In this document: positions 27,825-36,993 of the stretch, in pieces
Layout: each line of letters begins with the position of its first letter
How positions within the stretch are numbered: the first letter of the stretch is position 1
Source: Aggregatibacter kilianii
GTDB taxonomy: Bacteria > Pseudomonadota > Gammaproteobacteria > Enterobacterales > Pasteurellaceae
Direction of reading: 5' to 3'
DNA: 64,000 bases
NCBI RefSeq assembly: GCF_003129965.1
Contig: NZ_NRCJ01000012.1
Span: 1 to 64,000 of the forward strand
Position numbers and translations under genes: made by a program
The notes under the pieces: generated by a model
Databases searched by the model: none
Seen by the model: the letters and a program-made list of their open reading frames with translations, nothing else
Told to the model about the DNA's origin: nothing

Positions 27825-28847
27825 TTATTTTAACCATTCCGATTTGATTTCATCAGGCGATATTTCATTAATATTTTCGATGAAATTGAGAATGTACGTG
27901 TTATTTTTACAGTTCGGATTCCAATGTGTAAAGTTTTCTTTATCAGATAATTTATAGAAACCGATGATCTTTTTATTTAACCCTGCTGCAATATGAATAA
28001 TAGATGTGTCAGGGGAAATGATAAGGCTAGTATAGTGAAGTAGTGCGATGGTATCAAAAATATTTTCAGTCTTTTCGTAGATAAATGCATTATGATATTT
28101 CTCTGAAATATCTTTTAACAAAGGCGTAACTTCAGGGTAAGTTAATAATAGAATTTTCTTATCTTCTTTTTGGAGTTTTTCAATAAATCGACAAATGTTT
28201 TGCGCTGTAAATTTCCTGGATCCGGCTGCGCCAAAAAAATTAATGGCAATGCATTTGTCAAGTTTATTCTCTTGAATAAAGTTCGCAATATCTTCTTTTT
28301 TATTACTATAATTTGGAATGTCATAGTCGAGGTTGATATTTTTTACACCACATAATTTAATAGCTTCCGCATACACTTGGGAAAAATGTAACTGCTCTTG
28401 TGTGACATTTAAATTAAATAGTTTATAGTTTTGTTTTTTATAACCAATATTATTTTTAGCATTAATTAAACGCGTAAGCCATAAATCGCGATTTCGTAAT
28501 AATACCGGCAAGTTGATTAAAACATCATAGTATTCATGTGAGAGCAGTTTTCCCATTTTGCTGTAAGCACAACGTTCTTTTCTATTTAAGATAAAGCAAC
28601 GATCAACGCATGGATTTTGTTCAAATAAATTGGCATTCTTCGGTGAACATACCACATCCACCAACGCTTGTGGGTTATGTCGTTTCAACTCTCTAAAAAT
28701 AAATGAGCTGACAATATAATCCCCGATTTTACCGTCTTGTTGTAGCACAATGATTTTAGGATTTACAGGCAAAGGCTGTCCGTGGACTTTTTTATCTAAT
28801 AATCTCTTACCTAAGGCTAAACGGATTTTTCGGAGTAATGCTTTCAT
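27825..28847 (-). CDS. Glycosyltransferase family 9 (heptosyltransferase-like) protein
   Basis: The 340-residue protein carries the GT9 pattern: an N-terminal QQDGKIGDYIVSSFIFRELKRHNP (donor loop in a KIGD context) and a C-terminal ISPDTSIIHIAAGLNKKIIGFY. It resembles heptosyltransferases but belongs with the divergent Pasteurellaceae glycan enzymes rather than WaaC or WaaF. It ends nine bases before the start of the other GT9 gene and begins directly at the stop of the GT25 gene, so the three form an operon. AT-rich codon use suggests different ancestry from the flanking core genes. Confidence 0.82.
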   Translation of the reverse strand: MKALLRKIRLALGKRLLDKKVHGQPLPVNPKIIVLQQDGKIGDYIVSSFIFRELKRHNPQALVDVVCSPKNANLFEQNPCVDRCFILNRKERCAYSKMGKLLSHEYYDVLINLPVLLRNRDLWLTRLINAKNNIGYKKQNYKLFNLNVTQEQLHFSQVYAEAIKLCGVKNINLDYDIPNYSNKKEDIANFIQENKLDKCIAINFFGAAGSRKFTAQNICRFIEKLQKEDKKILLLTYPEVTPLLKDISEKYHNAFIYEKTENIFDTIALLHYTSLIISPDTSIIHIAAGLNKKIIGFYKLSDKENFTHWNPNCKNNTYILNFIENINEISPDEIKSEWLK

Positions 28848-29546
28848 TTATACTTTCTTATACCGATCTTCAATAGAATTGATTTCACTTTCAACCGCCA
28901 AACCTTCAAAAACACAGGACGGCTCAACGCCATACGCATGAATATGTGTTTTTTGAATAAAACCTGTCACGAAATCTGCCGGCATTCGTAAAGGATAAGC
29001 GTACTTTAAGAGTTTTTCTATGCCTGCGCGATTTACCATATAAGCCGTGGCTTTCATGATAGAACGGCGGGAGTTTTTTGAAGGGTAGCGATAGCGAACC
29101 AATTTATAGCCCTCCGGCAAATTTTTCTTAATTAACGGGTAAGATTTGGCTTTCCCATGATCGAAAAACAGAATTTCATAACGGGAAGGCAATTTCTCAA
29201 GAGTTGCTTGCAGAATGGCTTTAAAGTGCGTAGAGACAATCGCATCATCTTCCAAAATGATGGCTTCGGCAATGTTATTCTTTTTAATGTGTTCATATAC
29301 TTGAATATGACTTAGCGCGCACCCGATTTCCCCGAGCGTCAGGCGTTTATTATCAAAATCCTGATAATACTGATAATCCACCTTGGCAATTTCTTCTTCA
29401 CTTAATGCTTTTCCATAAACCGCATCAAAAAATTCAAATTGCAAACCAAGCCCATTTAAGCGCTTTGCCATAAATTCACGACGGGGAGAGTTTTTTAAGC
29501 TGATAACAAAGATGGGCGGGAGATTGTATGCGCTGTCCATAAACAC
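28848..29546 (-). CDS. Glycosyltransferase family 25 (LPS biosynthesis) protein
   Basis: The 232-residue protein matches the GT25 family: VISLKNSPRREFMAKRLNGLGLQFEFFDAV at the N-terminus, GEIGCALSHIQVYEHI, and the acidic ILEDDAIV metal-binding motif near residue 98. GT25 members in Haemophilus and Neisseria add galactose or glucose to LPS (Lic2A, LgtB type). It is the first gene of the leftward glycan operon. ATG codons at 29544-29546 and two codons further in are both plausible. No repeat tract that would give phase variation is visible at its 5' end. Confidence 0.87.
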   Translation of the reverse strand: MFMDSAYNLPPIFVISLKNSPRREFMAKRLNGLGLQFEFFDAVYGKALSEEEIAKVDYQYYQDFDNKRLTLGEIGCALSHIQVYEHIKKNNIAEAIILEDDAIVSTHFKAILQATLEKLPSRYEILFFDHGKAKSYPLIKKNLPEGYKLVRYRYPSKNSRRSIMKATAYMVNRAGIEKLLKYAYPLRMPADFVTGFIQKTHIHAYGVEPSCVFEGLAVESEINSIEDRYKKV

Positions 29547-29567
29547 ATTACCTTAAGTCAAATAGAA

Positions 29568-29590
29568 ATAACCCCCGCAATCGCGAGGGC
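29568..29590 (-). terminator. Terminator downstream of rpmE
   Basis: On the minus strand GCCCTCGCGATTGCGGGGGT folds into a G+C-rich stem followed by TATTTCTATTTG. It lies between the rpmE stop and the next leftward gene. Confidence 0.6.
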
Positions 29591-29601
29591 TAAAATTCAG
29601 A

Positions 29602-29814
29602 TTATTTTGTACCTGGAATTTTGAAGCGGCTGTTAAAGCGTTCAACGCGACCGCCGGTGTCAACAACACGTTGTTTACCTGTATAGAACGGGTGGCAGTT
29701 ACCACACACATCAAGGTTGATGTCTTTGCCTAAGGTTGAACGGGTTTTGATCACGTTACCGCAAGAACAGGTTGCAGTAATTTCTTTATATTCAGGATGA
29801 ATACCTTGTTTCAT
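29602..29814 (-). CDS. rpmE: 50S ribosomal protein L31 (zinc-binding form)
   Basis: From ATG 29814 the protein is 70 residues, [21 protein letters not shown]..., with the zinc ligands Cys16, Cys18 and the CGNC pair (residues 37 and 40) that mark the C-plus form. Longer upstream in-frame sequence is not conserved. In E. coli rpmE is divergent from priA. Here the same two genes are still divergent but separated by two glycan genes. Confidence 0.97.
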   Translation of the reverse strand: MKQGIHPEYKEITATCSCGNVIKTRSTLGKDINLDVCGNCHPFYTGKQRVVDTGGRVERFNSRFKIPGTK

Positions 29815-30072
29815 AGAAAACCTCAAATTTGAAGCCATGCCGCTATCAAGCCAATCGCAGAAGCAATCCCTGACACCGCATGAGATTAATATTACGCCAT
29901 TACAAAATGGCACGCTTGTGTGTAAGGTTGCGAATTTTACAGAAAAAAATAGCCCAATTCAAGCTACTCTATCCAGAGATGGCTTTCTCTTTTTTGTGAG
30001 CAGAGATATTCATTTCATTGTCTTAAGATAGTAAGATAGCGCCTGACCTAAGGCTTAATTTTATGTATCTCT

Positions 30073-30880
30073 ATGAATTTCACAGAAAATAAAAATTTTG
30101 TTATCAGCATTCCAACTGCGGATAAACGCAGAAACCACATCATCGAACAATTTGGTCGTCAAAATATTCCTTTTGAATTTTTTGATGCCTTTACACCATC
30201 ACCTGAATTAGATTCATTGATTCAGTGGAATTTGCCCCAGTTAGATGAAACGACTTTTACGAATGGTGAAAAAGCGTGCTTTATGAGCCATCTTGAGTTA
30301 TGGAAGAAATGTATTGATGAGGATCTACCATATATTAATATTTTTGAGGATGATATCTACTTGGGCGAAAATGCTGATCATTTTCTCTCGCAAGATAAGT
30401 GGCTTGTACAACGCTTTGATTTATCTTCAAAATTTATTATTCATGTTGGAAACATTTTTAATGCCTATTAAGGCGAAAAGTAGTCAAATAACTAGCTATC
30501 ATAATAGAGAATTTTTACTGTTAAGGTCCGTTCACTTTGGTGCAGCTGCTTATACATTATCGCAGCCTATGGCTAAATATTTGTTAGGTATGGTTCCTCG
30601 TTTATCTGGTAAGAAATTTCAACCACTTGATTTACTTCTTTTTGATAATTTATTGAATTCAAAAAAAATCTCTGTGTATCAATTAGCTCCTGCTTTGTGT
30701 GTTCAAGAGTTACAATTGATGAATAAATCTACCTTGGAGAGCCAATTGGAGGTAGAGCGGAAACAAAATCATATATGTATTCAATCTAAAAAAACGTTAT
30801 GGGAAAAGTTGCAGAGGGAAGTTTATCGTTTTAAAAGACGGATAATTAATAAGACTTGTTCGCCCATCAAGTTTAAATAA
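30073..30880 (+). pseudogene. Frameshifted glycosyltransferase family 25 gene
   Basis: The first frame (30073-30471) encodes a GT25 N-terminus: FVISIPTADKRRNHIIEQFGRQNIPFEFFDAF, GEKACFMSHLELWKKC, and the INIFEDDIYLG metal motif. It then runs off into HVGNIFNAY and a stop. The next frame continues the homology without a gap (LETFLMPIKAKSSQITSYHNREF, FGAAAYTLSQPMAKYLL) to 30880. Removing one base near 30445 (CATGTTGGAA) restores HLETFLMP. No homopolymer or tetranucleotide repeat lies there, so this looks like decay and not phase variation. A sequencing error is the alternative. Confidence 0.82.
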
Positions 30881-30896
30881 CCGTTATTGGAGTAAT

Positions 30897-31823
30897 ATGG
30901 CTGTCTTATCTAATAAAACATTAATACTAGGAGCGGCAACAGGGTATACTACTGAAGATATTGACCTGTTTATGCGTAGTTTAAAATATATTAATTTCAA
31001 TGGTGAAGTGGGGCTCTTTATTTATGCCTCTCAACTTAATCAATTTAATCTTTATTTATCAGAAGTTAATTTTCCTTTTAAAGTTAATTTAATTGAAACA
31101 GATAGTGGTAAATTTTATAAAAAAAAGATAAGTAAGAAATTTAGACGATACATTAATAAAGTAACCTCTTGGGTTATTAAGGCTATCCCTCGTTACAAAG
31201 AGAAATTTATTTATAAATTTTCCTATCCTCATGTGGCTAGATTTTTTGATTATTTAAGATATCTTAAAAATAGAGATGATTTTACTCATGTAATTCTTAC
31301 TGATACGCGTGATGTAGTGTTTCAAACAGATCCTACATTAAATAAAATAGATGGACTTTTTTTAGGGTTGGAAACATCTAGCGTAAAAATTGGTGATGAT
31401 AGTTATAATTCCCGTTGGATAGTCGATGTTTATGGAGAAAAATATTTAAATAGTATACGTGATAATCAAATTTGCTGTGCAGGTGTAACGTTGGGGGATG
31501 TTTCCTCAATAGAAGATTATTTAAATACTATGATTAATGAATTTTTGCAACTTCCTTATGAGTTAATGATCTCTTTAAATTATGATCAAGGTATTCATAA
31601 TAAGCTATTGTATAGTAATCAATTTCTTTCTAATCTAACTTTATGTCAACCAATGGACTCTATTATCTCAACTATCGGAACAATGCATGAGGATTCACTA
31701 TCCTTAAATAGTAAGAATGAACTTCTATTATCCAATGGTTGTATCGCAAGTATTGTTCATCAATATGATCGACATAGCGATATTGAATGTAAATTTAGAA
31801 GTAAATATCTGCAAGATATATAA
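30897..31823 (+). CDS. Putative sugar transferase, unrecognised family
   Basis: The 308-residue protein is not one I can name. The visible clue is an ILTDTRDVVFQTDP stretch near residue 138, like the acidic DxD metal site plus VxFQxDP of GT-A nucleotide-sugar transferases, and a later DQGIHNKLLYS segment of the kind seen near acceptor sites. There is a basic region around residues 75-100 and no signal peptide. Strong A+T bias, long Lys/Asn/Ile runs and no uptake signal inside it suggest foreign origin. It follows the GT25 pseudogene by 16 bases and abuts priA. Confidence 0.6.
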   Translation: MAVLSNKTLILGAATGYTTEDIDLFMRSLKYINFNGEVGLFIYASQLNQFNLYLSEVNFPFKVNLIETDSGKFYKKKISKKFRRYINKVTSWVIKAIPRYKEKFIYKFSYPHVARFFDYLRYLKNRDDFTHVILTDTRDVVFQTDPTLNKIDGLFLGLETSSVKIGDDSYNSRWIVDVYGEKYLNSIRDNQICCAGVTLGDVSSIEDYLNTMINEFLQLPYELMISLNYDQGIHNKLLYSNQFLSNLTLCQPMDSIISTIGTMHEDSLSLNSKNELLLSNGCIASIVHQYDRHSDIECKFRSKYLQDI

Positions 31824-31825
31824 AC

Positions 31826-34024
31826 ATGCCATTTGCCCGAATCGCACTTCCCGTGCCGTTACATCGCTATTTTGACTACATTCTCCCCGCGTCCATGAAC
31901 GTTGTCGTCGGGGCGCGGGTGTGGGTGCCGTTTGGGGCGCAGAAACGCGTGGGGATTGTGGTTGATGTCGTGGAGCAGACGGATGTGTCGGCGGAGCAGT
32001 TAAAACCTGTGCTGGCTTGTCTTGATGACGCGTCTTTATTTTCTCCGCAAAGTTGGCAGTTTTTGCATTGGGCTGCGGGGTATTATCATGCGCCTTTGGG
32101 CGAGGTGTTGATTCAGGCGTTGCCGGTGAAATTGCGGCAGGGCGAAAGTGCGGTGGAGAAACAAAAAACGTTCTGGAAAACGACCGCACTTGGTGAGCAG
32201 GCGTTGGCACAAGGCGCATTGAAACGCGCGAAGAAGCAGCTTGAGGCGTTGCAGGCGGCGAATGATTGGCAGGAAAAGGGTAATAATCCTTTTGGTGCGG
32301 CAATTTGGTCGGCGCTGAAAGCCAAAGATTATGTCACTGAAGTGACTGTGGAAACGGAAATCCAAACTTGGCAGCAACAATTAGCCGATAAGCCCATTGT
32401 CAATAAAACGGATCGGCTAACGCTAAACAAACAACAGGCGTTGGTGTTCAGTCAGCTTAAATTTACCCAAGGTTTTGCCGCTTGGTTGTTGGATGGTGTA
32501 ACCGGTTCGGGCAAGACGGAAATCTATTTGCAATTTATTGAAGAGATTTTGCAACAAGGTAAGCAGGTTCTGGTGTTGGTGCCGGAAATCGGCTTGACGC
32601 CACAAACGGTGCAACGTTTCCAGGCGCGGTTTAACGTGGCGATTGACGTGTTGCATTCCAATTTGAACGACACCCAGAGACTACAAGTGTGGCAACGGGC
32701 GCGCAGTGGGCAAAGTGCGGTCGTTATCGGCACCCGATCCGCATTGTTTACCCAATTTGCCGATTTAGGCGCGATGATTATTGATGAAGAACATGACGCG
32801 TCTTTCAAACAGCAGGATGGTTGGCGTTACCATGCGCGCGATCTGGCGGTTGTTTATGCCAAGCAGCTGAATATTCCGATTTTAATGGGCTCGGCAACGC
32901 CAAGTTTGGAAAGCCTGAATAACGTGCAAAGCGGCAAATATCGCCATTTGTGTTTATCGGAAAAAGCCAATAATTCCACCGCACTTCAGCAGCAACTTAT
33001 TGATTTAAAACATCAACCGATGCGTAACGGGTTATCGGACATCCTGTTAAAACGGATGCTGGCGCATTTGGAAAAAGGCAATCAGGTATTGTTGTTTCTG
33101 AATCGTCGCGGTTTTGCGCCGGTGCTGTTGTGTCATGAATGCGGCTGGATGGCGGAATGTCGTCACTGCGATAAACCCTATACTTATCACCAGCAACATC
33201 ATGTGCTGCGCTGCCATCATTGCGCTTCCCAGAAACCGATTCCGCGCCAATGCGGTAATTGCGGTTCCACCCAATTAATGACTACCGGTTTAGGCACGGA
33301 ACAGCTGGAAGACACGCTAAAAGCCGTTTTTCCGAATTACGGCATTGCCCGTATCGATCGCGACACCACCGCACGCAAAGGCAAGCTGGAAGGTTACTTG
33401 GACGATATTCAGCAAGGCAAAAGTCAGATTCTTATCGGTACACAAATGCTGGCGAAAGGGCATCATTTCCCGAATGTCACCTTGGTGGCATTAGTGAACG
33501 TCGATAGTGCGTTGTTTTCATTGGATTTTCGTGCAGGAGAGCGGTTGGCGCAGTTATATATGCAGGTGGCGGGGCGTGCAGGGCGTGGTGCGCAGCAGGG
33601 CGAAGTGCTTTTGCAAACCCATTATCCCGAACATCCGCTGTTGCAAAGTTTGCTACAACAAGGTTATAACCAATTTACGCAAAACGCTTTGACATTGCGT
33701 AAAAGTATGGGGTTGCCGCCTTTTAGTTCGCAGGCATTGTTTAAAGCGCAAAGCCGTCACAGCGAAGATGCCGAACAATTACTGATGCAGTTTGTCGAAT
33801 ACTTACAGCAGATTAAACGGGATGTCGCGCCGGCGTTACAAATTCTCGGTCCGATGCCCGCACCGTTTAGCAAAAAAGCGGGACAATATCGTTGGCAGTT
33901 ATTGCTGCAACATCCGTCCCGCATGGTATTGCAACAAGTGCTGACGGAATTCGGACGTTATCAGGCGGATCAACCCACAAAAGTGCGGTGGATTTTAGAC
34001 GTGGATCCGCTGGATTTGAGCTAG
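31826..34024 (+). CDS. priA: Primosomal replication restart helicase PriA
   Basis: The 732-residue protein has an N-terminal 3'-DNA-binding domain (MPFARIALPVPLHRYFDYI) and helicase motifs GVTGSGKTEIYLQ (Walker A) and DEEHD. Paired zinc-binding cysteines lie in CHECGWMAECRHCD...CHHCAS...CGNCG. PriA reloads the replisome at stalled forks. It starts two bases after the preceding AT-rich gene, an unusual junction for a gene normally divergent from rpmE, so its promoter must now lie in or before foreign DNA. Several uptake signals occur inside it. Confidence 0.97.
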   Translation: MPFARIALPVPLHRYFDYILPASMNVVVGARVWVPFGAQKRVGIVVDVVEQTDVSAEQLKPVLACLDDASLFSPQSWQFLHWAAGYYHAPLGEVLIQALPVKLRQGESAVEKQKTFWKTTALGEQALAQGALKRAKKQLEALQAANDWQEKGNNPFGAAIWSALKAKDYVTEVTVETEIQTWQQQLADKPIVNKTDRLTLNKQQALVFSQLKFTQGFAAWLLDGVTGSGKTEIYLQFIEEILQQGKQVLVLVPEIGLTPQTVQRFQARFNVAIDVLHSNLNDTQRLQVWQRARSGQSAVVIGTRSALFTQFADLGAMIIDEEHDASFKQQDGWRYHARDLAVVYAKQLNIPILMGSATPSLESLNNVQSGKYRHLCLSEKANNSTALQQQLIDLKHQPMRNGLSDILLKRMLAHLEKGNQVLLFLNRRGFAPVLLCHECGWMAECRHCDKPYTYHQQHHVLRCHHCASQKPIPRQCGNCGSTQLMTTGLGTEQLEDTLKAVFPNYGIARIDRDTTARKGKLEGYLDDIQQGKSQILIGTQMLAKGHHFPNVTLVALVNVDSALFSLDFRAGERLAQLYMQVAGRAGRGAQQGEVLLQTHYPEHPLLQSLLQQGYNQFTQNALTLRKSMGLPPFSSQALFKAQSRHSEDAEQLLMQFVEYLQQIKRDVAPALQILGPMPAPFSKKAGQYRWQLLLQHPSRMVLQQVLTEFGRYQADQPTKVRWILDVDPLDLS

Positions 34025-34135
34025 TTAATTTGGGATTGCGGTAGTCAATAGCGCAATTTTTCAGTAGAATTAGCGACATTTTTATCATTCTTACTTACTT
34101 CATTATTAATTGGTTTTAGAGAGTTAGGTTTTATC

Positions 34136-34987
34136 GTGGCACAACGTGATTACGCCGCCCGTAGCGGCGCAAAGAAAAAGAAGAAACAGAAAAAAAGTAA
34201 TAAGCCTTTGTTATTTGTGATTGCTGCGGTGATTGTGACGGCGTTTGCATTCGGACTTTATTTATTGAAAGAAAAAGCGCCGGAAAATGTCGTTCAACCG
34301 GTGGAAACCACCGAAAAAGCCCAACCGAAAAGCGTGCTGCCAAATCGTCCGGAAGAAGTGTGGAGCTATATTAAAGCCTTGGAAACCCGCACTGTGCCTA
34401 TTGATGACAACCCGAAATCGTTAGACAAAAATATGCGTTTAACGGAAGAGCAACGCAAGATTTTGCAGGCGATGGAAGAAGAACAAAAACAGGCGGAATT
34501 AGCTAAAGCTAAAGCGGCGGAAACTCAGCAGACGGCACAAGCAACGACACAGCAGCCGGCAACACAACCTGCTGTTCAGCAACAACCGCAACAACAAACA
34601 AAACCGCAACCTCAAGTGGTAGAAGCGAAAAAAGCAACCCCGAAAGAGGAGAAAAAAGCGGAACAAACGGTGAAAACCGAACCGCAGAAGAAACCTGAGC
34701 CTGTGCAACAACCGCAACAGCCTCAAAAACAATCTCCTGCGCCACAACAAACCACGGTGTCGAATAGCGGTGAGAGAAGATACGGTTTGCAATGCGGCGC
34801 GTTTAAAAATAAAGCGCAGGCAGAAAATTTACAAGCGCGTTTGGCAATGCTCGGTTTACCGGCAAGAGTGAACGAAAGCGCCGATTGGAACCGTGTCGTG
34901 GTCGGTCCGGCGGGCGATCGTAATGCGGCGGTGAAAATGCAGGAAAAAGCCAAAAGTGTGATTAGTTGCGTCGTTATCGGCATGTAA
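34136..34987 (+). CDS. ftsN: Cell division protein FtsN
   Basis: The 283-residue protein begins at a GTG codon (MAQRDYAARSG, matching the FtsN N-terminus). It has one membrane helix (about residues 27-45), a long low-complexity periplasmic linker rich in Gln, Pro, Lys and Glu, and a C-terminal SPOR domain (YGLQCGAFKNKAQAENLQARLAMLG). FtsN triggers septal peptidoglycan synthesis. It follows priA as in E. coli (priA-cytR-ftsN), with cytR absent. TTAGAGAG lies upstream of the start. Confidence 0.94.
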   Translation: MAQRDYAARSGAKKKKKQKKSNKPLLFVIAAVIVTAFAFGLYLLKEKAPENVVQPVETTEKAQPKSVLPNRPEEVWSYIKALETRTVPIDDNPKSLDKNMRLTEEQRKILQAMEEEQKQAELAKAKAAETQQTAQATTQQPATQPAVQQQPQQQTKPQPQVVEAKKATPKEEKKAEQTVKTEPQKKPEPVQQPQQPQKQSPAPQQTTVSNSGERRYGLQCGAFKNKAQAENLQARLAMLGLPARVNESADWNRVVVGPAGDRNAAVKMQEKAKSVISCVVIGM

Positions 34988-35002
34988 TATATCGGGCAAC
35001 GG

Positions 35003-35040
35003 AAAAAGTGCGGTGAAAAATCACCGCACTTTTTTATTTT
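35003..35040. terminator. Paired uptake signals forming the ftsN terminator
   Basis: AAAAAGTGCGGTGA (35003-35016) and TCACCGCACTTTTT (35021-35034) are perfect inverted copies with a four-base loop and a T tail, combining two uptake signals with a rho-independent terminator. Confidence 0.92.
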
Positions 35041-35069
35041 TAGCTTGCCAAAAAAGAAAAAATCAATAA

Positions 35070-35087
35070 AATGAACGAACGTTCATT
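35070..35087. promoter_or_regulatory. Candidate AcrR operator
   Basis: AATGAACG (35070-35077) and CGTTCATT (35080-35087) are perfect inverted arms around AA, about 100 bases before the TetR-type regulator that heads the efflux operon. TGAACG-type repeats are typical TetR/AcrR operators. Confidence 0.65.
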
Positions 35088-35185
35088 CAGTGCTAATGTA
35101 TTTGCTGTTTGTAACCTACCTAAATGTGCGACCTGAGCAACATGTTTGCCGCACGTCTAACGATTAACTCAATTTTATTTTTACT

Positions 35186-35755
35186 ATGCATCAATCTGAA
35201 ACAGATATGATCGAGCGGATTTTCACCGCCACCAATGATCTGATGGCGACGGTGGGCTTGCCAAATTTGTCAATGCACAAGATTGCTAAAGAGGCGAAAA
35301 TCTCACCGGGGACAATTTATATTTATTTTAAAAATAAAGATGAATTGCTGACTCAGTTTGCTCGATATATTTTCCGAAATTTTCAAGATGTGCTGAAAGA
35401 CGGTTACGACGAAAAACAGCCGTTTTTTCAACAATATCGAAGAATGTGGTGGAATATCTGGCACTTTTTAGAGTCTGAACCCACTATCATGGCGAATATG
35501 GGGCAATATGAATCTTTGCCCGGTTTTTCGCAAGTATGCCGCGAATGGGAAAATACCAGCGTTTGGTTTCATTTTTGTGAGAAAGCCAAAGAAGCTGGTG
35601 AATTATGCGACTTGCCGGCGCACATTTTATTTGCCATCTCTTTGGCTAGTGCGTTGAACATTGCGGATAAAAATACACATTTTTCCCAAGAAGTTTCAAC
35701 AGAGATGCTGGAGTCCGTGATTGAGCGGACTTGGCGTGCTGTTAAAAATCAATAA
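35186..35755 (+). CDS. acrR: TetR/AcrR-family repressor of the efflux operon
   Basis: The 189-residue protein has an N-terminal TetR helix-turn-helix (LSMHKIAKEAKISPGTIYIYFKNKDELL) and a helical ligand domain. It is the first gene of an acrR-acrA-acrB cluster like that of H. influenzae, and the operator-like inverted repeat lies just upstream, so autorepression and control of the pump are likely. The ATG at 35186 is the first of two in frame; the second is at residue 8. acrA starts 28 bases after its stop. Confidence 0.88.
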   Translation: MHQSETDMIERIFTATNDLMATVGLPNLSMHKIAKEAKISPGTIYIYFKNKDELLTQFARYIFRNFQDVLKDGYDEKQPFFQQYRRMWWNIWHFLESEPTIMANMGQYESLPGFSQVCREWENTSVWFHFCEKAKEAGELCDLPAHILFAISLASALNIADKNTHFSQEVSTEMLESVIERTWRAVKNQ

Positions 35756-35783
35756 TTACTTAAGAGATATTTACGGAGTTTTT

Positions 35784-36980
35784 ATGAGTTCCACTCAAAT
35801 CAACAGACCAAAGCGTTCCCATGTTTTCTTCTTGAAACTGGCTTTGGGCGTATTCGTATTACTTTTCGTCGCCATGATTGTGATGAATTACATGAAATCA
35901 AAAGGCATTGCGGATTTCCTTGCCAATCAAGGTGAAACCCCGTCTCCGGTGACGGCGATGACCGTCACGGCGCAACAATGGACACCGGTAATTGAAACTA
36001 CCGGGTTGGTGCGCCCGAACCAGGGGGCCATGTTGAGCGCGCAAAGTGCGGGTACTATTTCCAAAGTTTTAGTCACCAACGGGCAAACCGTGAAAAAAGG
36101 CGATTTGCTGGTGGAATTGGACAGTTCCGTTGAACGTGCCAGTTTGCAGGCTGCCGAAGCGCAAGTGATTTCATTGCGTCAAACTTATCAACGTTACGCA
36201 AACTTAGCGAAAAGCGGCGGTGTTTCCCGTCAGGAATTAGACAACGCGAAAGCGGCGTATGATGCACAGGTTGCCAACGTGGAATCTTTAAAAGCCACCG
36301 TTGAACGTCGCCAAATCCTTGCGCCATTTGATGGTAAAGCGGGTATCGTGAAAGTGAATGTGGGGCAATATGTGTCAAACGGTACGGAAATCGTGCGCGT
36401 GGAAGACCGCAGTTCCATGAAAGTGGATTTTTCTATTGCTCAAAACTTGTTGGATGAGTTGCGTCTTGGTCAAAAAGTCACGGCAACCGCCGATGCCCGC
36501 TTGGGTGAAACTTTTGCGGCGAAAGTGACCGCTATTGAGCCGGCAATCAGTTCTTCTACCGGTTTGGTTGACGTGCAGGCGACTTTTGAGCCGGAAGACG
36601 GTGCAAAATTGTTATCCGGTATGTTTACCCGTTTGAACGTGGCATTGCCGACGGAATACGATCAAATTGTGGTGCCGCAAGTGGCGGTGAGCTACAACAT
36701 GTACGGCGAATCGCTTTATATTTTGACCGCACTTTCTGACGAAGAAAAAGAGAAGTTCGCCAAACAAGGCGATGTGAACAAAATGTATCGCGCCCACCAA
36801 ATCACCGTATTTACCAAAGATCGCCAAGGGATTTATTCTCAATTAAAAGGCGATGAAGTGAAATTCGGCGACAAAATCATTACCGGCGGTCAGCAAAGTT
36901 TAAGCAATGGCGCTTTAGTGATTGTTGCGGATAAACAAGGCGTGGGTACGACTCAACCGGCAAGTAAAACCAACCTCTAA
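35784..36980 (+). CDS. acrA: RND efflux membrane fusion protein AcrA-like
   Basis: From ATG 35784 (preceded by CGGAG) the protein is 398 residues. An uncleaved N-terminal anchor (about residues 12-33) replaces the lipoprotein signal of E. coli AcrA. The hairpin and lipoyl domain (VLVTNGQTVKKGDLLVELDSSVERA), coiled coil and beta-barrel (ILAPFDGKAGIVKVNVGQYV) follow. It bridges the inner-membrane pump to an outer-membrane TolC-type channel not encoded here. acrB begins 13 bases later. Confidence 0.93.
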   Translation: MSSTQINRPKRSHVFFLKLALGVFVLLFVAMIVMNYMKSKGIADFLANQGETPSPVTAMTVTAQQWTPVIETTGLVRPNQGAMLSAQSAGTISKVLVTNGQTVKKGDLLVELDSSVERASLQAAEAQVISLRQTYQRYANLAKSGGVSRQELDNAKAAYDAQVANVESLKATVERRQILAPFDGKAGIVKVNVGQYVSNGTEIVRVEDRSSMKVDFSIAQNLLDELRLGQKVTATADARLGETFAAKVTAIEPAISSSTGLVDVQATFEPEDGAKLLSGMFTRLNVALPTEYDQIVVPQVAVSYNMYGESLYILTALSDEEKEKFAKQGDVNKMYRAHQITVFTKDRQGIYSQLKGDEVKFGDKIITGGQQSLSNGALVIVADKQGVGTTQPASKTNL

Positions 36981-36993
36981 TTAGGAATAGCGA

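Noticed and set aside
29829-30031. Small rightward frame between rpmE and the GT25 pseudogene
   Set aside because: The 64-codon frame has no recognisable domain or good ribosome site; it overlaps the probable rpmE promoter.
30425-30470. Phase-variable repeat in the broken GT25 gene
   Set aside because: No homopolymer longer than five or tetranucleotide repeat is present, so a random frameshift is more likely.
31728-32303. Long leftward frame opposite priA
   Set aside because: It mirrors priA codon structure, with low-complexity Pro/Ser/Thr composition and no family features.
36612-36842. Leftward frame opposite acrA
   Set aside because: Antisense to a conserved efflux gene; no independent evidence.
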